A stretch of 7,699 bases of DNA from an uncultured Actinomycetes bacterium (lineage in GTDB: Bacteria; Actinomycetota; Actinomycetes; S36-B12), in NCBI GenBank assembly GCA_913061025.1, contig CAJXUJ010000057.1, forward strand, positions 1 through 7,699, given 5' to 3'. This document shows positions 5,747 through 7,699 of the stretch, one piece after another. The notes under the pieces are model-generated. The model was not told the origin of the DNA. It ran no database searches and was given only the letters and a program-made list of their open reading frames with translations. How positions within the stretch are numbered: position 1 is the stretch's first letter; the number at the start of each line of letters is the position of its first letter. The position numbers and the translations under genes are program-made.

Positions 5747-7165
5747 CTAGATGAGGTACTGGTTCATGCCGCGCTTGAGGAACTGGCCGTGGCCCTTGTT
5801 ACCCAGGTACTCGTCTTTGTCGATGACGACCTTGCCGCGCGACAGGACGGTATCGACGTGACCGTCAATATCGAAGCCCTCCCAGGCTGCATGGTCCATG
5901 TTCATGTGGTGCTTCTTGTGGTAGCCGATCTCGGTACGGCCCGCGGGGTCGTAGATGACCACGTCTGCGTCCGAGCCTGGGGCGATGATGCCCTTGCGCG
6001 GGTAGAGCCCGAACATCCGAGCGGGTGTGGTGGCGGTGATCTCCACCCAGCGCTCGAGGGTGATCTCGCCATCGACGACGCCCTGGAAGATCAGATCCAT
6101 CCGGTGCTCGACGGAGCCGATGCCGTTCGGGATCTTCGAGAAGTCACCCAGGCCAAGCTCCTTCTGCTCCTTCATGCAGAACGGGCAGTGGTCGGTGGAG
6201 ACGATGGAGAGATCGTTGGTGCGTAGGTAGCGCCAGAGCTCTTGCTGATGCTCTTCTTCCTTGGACCGTAGCGGTGTTGAGCACACCCACTTCGCGCCCT
6301 CGAAACCCGGCTGGGAGAGATGGTCTTCCAGTGACAGGTAGAGGTACTGCGGGCAGGTCTCACCGAAGACGTTCCACGCATCATCGCGCGCGTCCTGCAG
6401 GACTTTCACGGCCTGCTTGGCGGACATGTGCACGATGTACAGCGGTGTGCCGGTCATCTTCGCCAGCATGATCGCGCGGTTGGTTGCTTCGGCCTCGGTC
6501 TCCCACGGGCGGGTAAGCCCGTGGTACTTCGGGTCGGTATTGCCGGCCGCGAGAGCCTGCTGCACCAAGACGTCGATCGCGATGCCGTTCTCGGCGTGCA
6601 TCATGATCGTCGCGCCGTTGTTCGCCGCGGTCTGCATGGCCCGGAGCACCTGGCCGTCGTCGCTGTAGAAGACGCCCGGGTAGGCCATGAAGAGCTTGAA
6701 ACTCGTGATGCCTTCATTGACGAGTTCGTCCATTGCCTTGAGGGAATCGTCGTCGACGCCACCGATGATCTGGTGGAAGCCGTAGTCGATCGCGCACTCA
6801 CCATCGGCCTTCGCGTGCCAGGCTGCGAGCGAATCCTGCACTCGCTCGCCCTGCTTTTGCACCGCGAAGTCGATGATGGTGGTGGTGCCGCCCCAGGCTG
6901 CCGCGCGGGTGCCCGTCTCGAAGGTGTCCGAGGCGAAAGTGCCACCGAACGGCAACTCCATGTGGGTGTGGACGTCGACGCCACCGGGGATGACGTACTT
7001 GCCCTGTGCGTCGAAGACCTGATCGGCGTTCGCCTCGAGGTTGGCTCCTAGCGAGGTGTCTCCCGGGGCGATGACCGCGGCGATGGTCTCGCCGTCGATC
7101 AGGACGTCGGCCTGGTAGCTACCGGTCGCCGAGACGACGGTGCCGTTCTTGATCAAGATCGTCAT
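5747..7165 (-). CDS. hydA: Dihydropyrimidinase (D-hydantoinase)
   Basis: This 472-residue cytoplasmic metal-dependent amidohydrolase opens 5,6-dihydrouracil and dihydrothymine to N-carbamoyl-beta-amino acids; relatives also cleave hydantoins. The full binuclear metal site is visible: His66 and His68 in GGVDVHTHME, bridging carboxylated Lys157 in TSFKLFMAYPG, His190 in MMHAEN, His246 in IVHMSA, and Asp325 in VSTDHCPF. Tyr162 in the AYPG segment is the expected catalytic tyrosine. The N-terminal beta domain (MTILIKNGTVV) and the C-terminal DADVVIYDP and QFLKRGMNQYL segments are typical, as is the length. Its ATG follows a very strong AGGAGGAGG site at 7170-7178. It lies 36 bases after the amidohydrolase gene and 38 bases before mmsA. 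That context favours pyrimidine breakdown over biotechnological-type hydantoin use or allantoinase. It has all the expected active-site residues and looks functional. Confidence 0.96.
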   Translation of the reverse strand: MTILIKNGTVVSATGSYQADVLIDGETIAAVIAPGDTSLGANLEANADQVFDAQGKYVIPGGVDVHTHMELPFGGTFASDTFETGTRAAAWGGTTTIIDFAVQKQGERVQDSLAAWHAKADGECAIDYGFHQIIGGVDDDSLKAMDELVNEGITSFKLFMAYPGVFYSDDGQVLRAMQTAANNGATIMMHAENGIAIDVLVQQALAAGNTDPKYHGLTRPWETEAEATNRAIMLAKMTGTPLYIVHMSAKQAVKVLQDARDDAWNVFGETCPQYLYLSLEDHLSQPGFEGAKWVCSTPLRSKEEEHQQELWRYLRTNDLSIVSTDHCPFCMKEQKELGLGDFSKIPNGIGSVEHRMDLIFQGVVDGEITLERWVEITATTPARMFGLYPRKGIIAPGSDADVVIYDPAGRTEIGYHKKHHMNMDHAAWEGFDIDGHVDTVLSRGKVVIDKDEYLGNKGHGQFLKRGMNQYLI

Positions 7166-7169
7166 GGTT

Positions 7170-7178
7170 CCTCCTCCT
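7170..7178 (-). promoter_or_regulatory. Strong ribosome binding site of hydA
   Basis: The transcript reads AGGAGGAGG, a doubled anti-16S match, ending 4 bases before the ATG at 7165. It is the strongest-looking site among the complete junctions in the window and suggests dihydropyrimidinase is translated at a high rate (inference). Confidence 0.7.
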
Positions 7179-7201
7179 AGGTGAAGCGTGCCTACCGGAA
7201 A

Positions 7202-7699
7202 CTATGGCCGAACGAGGTCGTCGTAAGCATCCGGACGACGATCACGGTAGAACGCCCAGCGGTTGCGCACGGTGGTAATCAGTTCCAAATCCAGATCTCG
7301 GACGATCAGTTCAGACTTGTAGGGGTCACCCTTGTCGCCGACGTAGTTGCCCTCGGGGTCCACGAAGTAGGACTGGCCGTAGAAGTCGTCGTCACCGAGT
7401 GGCTCGATGCCCACGCGGTTGATGGCACCGACGTAATACTCGTTGGCGACCGCGGCGGCGGGCTGCTCGATGCTCCACAGGTACTGGGAGAGCCCGCGGG
7501 AGGTGGCGGAGGGGTTGAACACGATCTGCGCGCCGTTGAGGCCAAGTGCGCGCCAGCCCTCGGGGAAGTGGCGGTCGTAGCAGATGTAGACGCCGACCTT
7601 GCCCACGGCGGTGTCGAAGACGGGGTAGCCGCCGTTGCCGGGACGGAAGTAGAACTTCTCCCAGAAGCCGTTCACGTGCGGGATGTGCTGCTTGCGGTA
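7202..7699 (-). CDS. Nitrilase-superfamily amidohydrolase, probable beta-ureidopropionase (N-terminus cut by window edge)
   Basis: The last 165 codons and the TAG stop are present; the start lies beyond the right edge, so this is roughly the C-terminal half of a protein of about 280-390 residues. The reading frame continues to the edge, so an internal GTG at 7675-7673 is not the start. Visible features are YRKQHIPH at the left of the fragment, whose Lys3 is the catalytic lysine of the Glu-Lys-Cys triad, and VGVYICYDRHFPEGWRALG with catalytic Cys40. FNPSATSRGLS, the NEYYVGAINRVG stretch and YGQSYFVDPEGN are also typical. The catalytic Glu is outside the window. The family hydrolyses carbon-nitrogen bonds. 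The motifs and position directly before dihydropyrimidinase point to N-carbamoyl-beta-alanine hydrolysis to beta-alanine, CO2 and ammonia. N-carbamoyl-amino-acid or putrescine amidohydrolase activity is the main alternative. The transcript reaches hydA 36 bases later. Confidence 0.88.
   Translation of the reverse strand, partial: YRKQHIPHVNGFWEKFYFRPGNGGYPVFDTAVGKVGVYICYDRHFPEGWRALGLNGAQIVFNPSATSRGLSQYLWSIEQPAAAVANEYYVGAINRVGIEPLGDDDFYGQSYFVDPEGNYVGDKGDPYKSELIVRDLDLELITTVRNRWAFYRDRRPDAYDDLVRP

Noticed and set aside
5726..7051. Plus-strand open frames of 166 and 207 codons opposite hydA.
   Set aside because: They are antisense shadows with low-complexity Val/Asp/Arg-rich translations and no family motifs. 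The metal ligands of dihydropyrimidinase are all on the minus strand.
7673..7675. An in-frame GTG that could start a shortened 157-residue amidohydrolase.
   Set aside because: The frame remains open to the window edge and encodes the conserved YRKQHIPH with the catalytic lysine just before this codon, so the gene continues outside the window.

Overview
The window looks like part of one long operon from a high-GC Gram-positive bacterium, most likely an actinomycete of the Rhodococcus/Gordonia/Nocardia type. The evidence is GC-rich sequence with GC-ending codons, GTG and TTG starts beside AGGAGG-type ribosome binding sites, and an LLM-family enzyme of the F420-linked kind. Genus is an inference; no rRNA or other taxonomic marker is present. 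All eight genes lie on the minus strand, so transcription runs from the right edge to the left edge. Gaps are 57 bases or less and two junctions overlap. I see no promoter, RNA gene, mobile element, CRISPR array or factor-independent terminator, and no gene-free stretch longer than 57 bases.

The right half (7699 down to 4221) encodes reductive pyrimidine catabolism in pathway order, except that the aminotransferase is missing. It holds the C-terminal part of a nitrilase-superfamily amidohydrolase (probable beta-ureidopropionase, cut by the window edge), a complete dihydropyrimidinase, and a complete CoA-acylating (methyl)malonate-semialdehyde dehydrogenase. Dihydropyrimidinase opens dihydrouracil or dihydrothymine, and the amidohydrolase releases beta-alanine or beta-aminoisobutyrate, CO2 and ammonia. 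After transamination, MmsA converts the semialdehyde to acetyl-CoA or propionyl-CoA. The first enzyme (dihydropyrimidine dehydrogenase) and the aminotransferase are not in the window.

The middle (4184 down to 3156) is an LLM-class oxidoreductase resembling the Mer-like/TIGR03842 group. It has no assigned step in this pathway and is the most open question here. A 27-nt near-perfect hairpin overlaps its stop codon and separates the enzyme genes from the transporter genes.

The left part (3098 down to 1) is a complete-looking ABC importer of the SsuABC/TauABC/ThiXYZ (NMT1/THI5) type: permease, ATPase, second permease, then a substrate-binding lipoprotein cut by the left edge. The two different permeases imply a heterodimeric channel. 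Its position suggests uptake of a pyrimidine, dihydropyrimidine, hydantoin or ureido compound, but the substrate cannot be read from the sequence. The lipoprotein has an unusual acidic Glu/Thr/Ala tether built partly from a 42-bp-period duplication.
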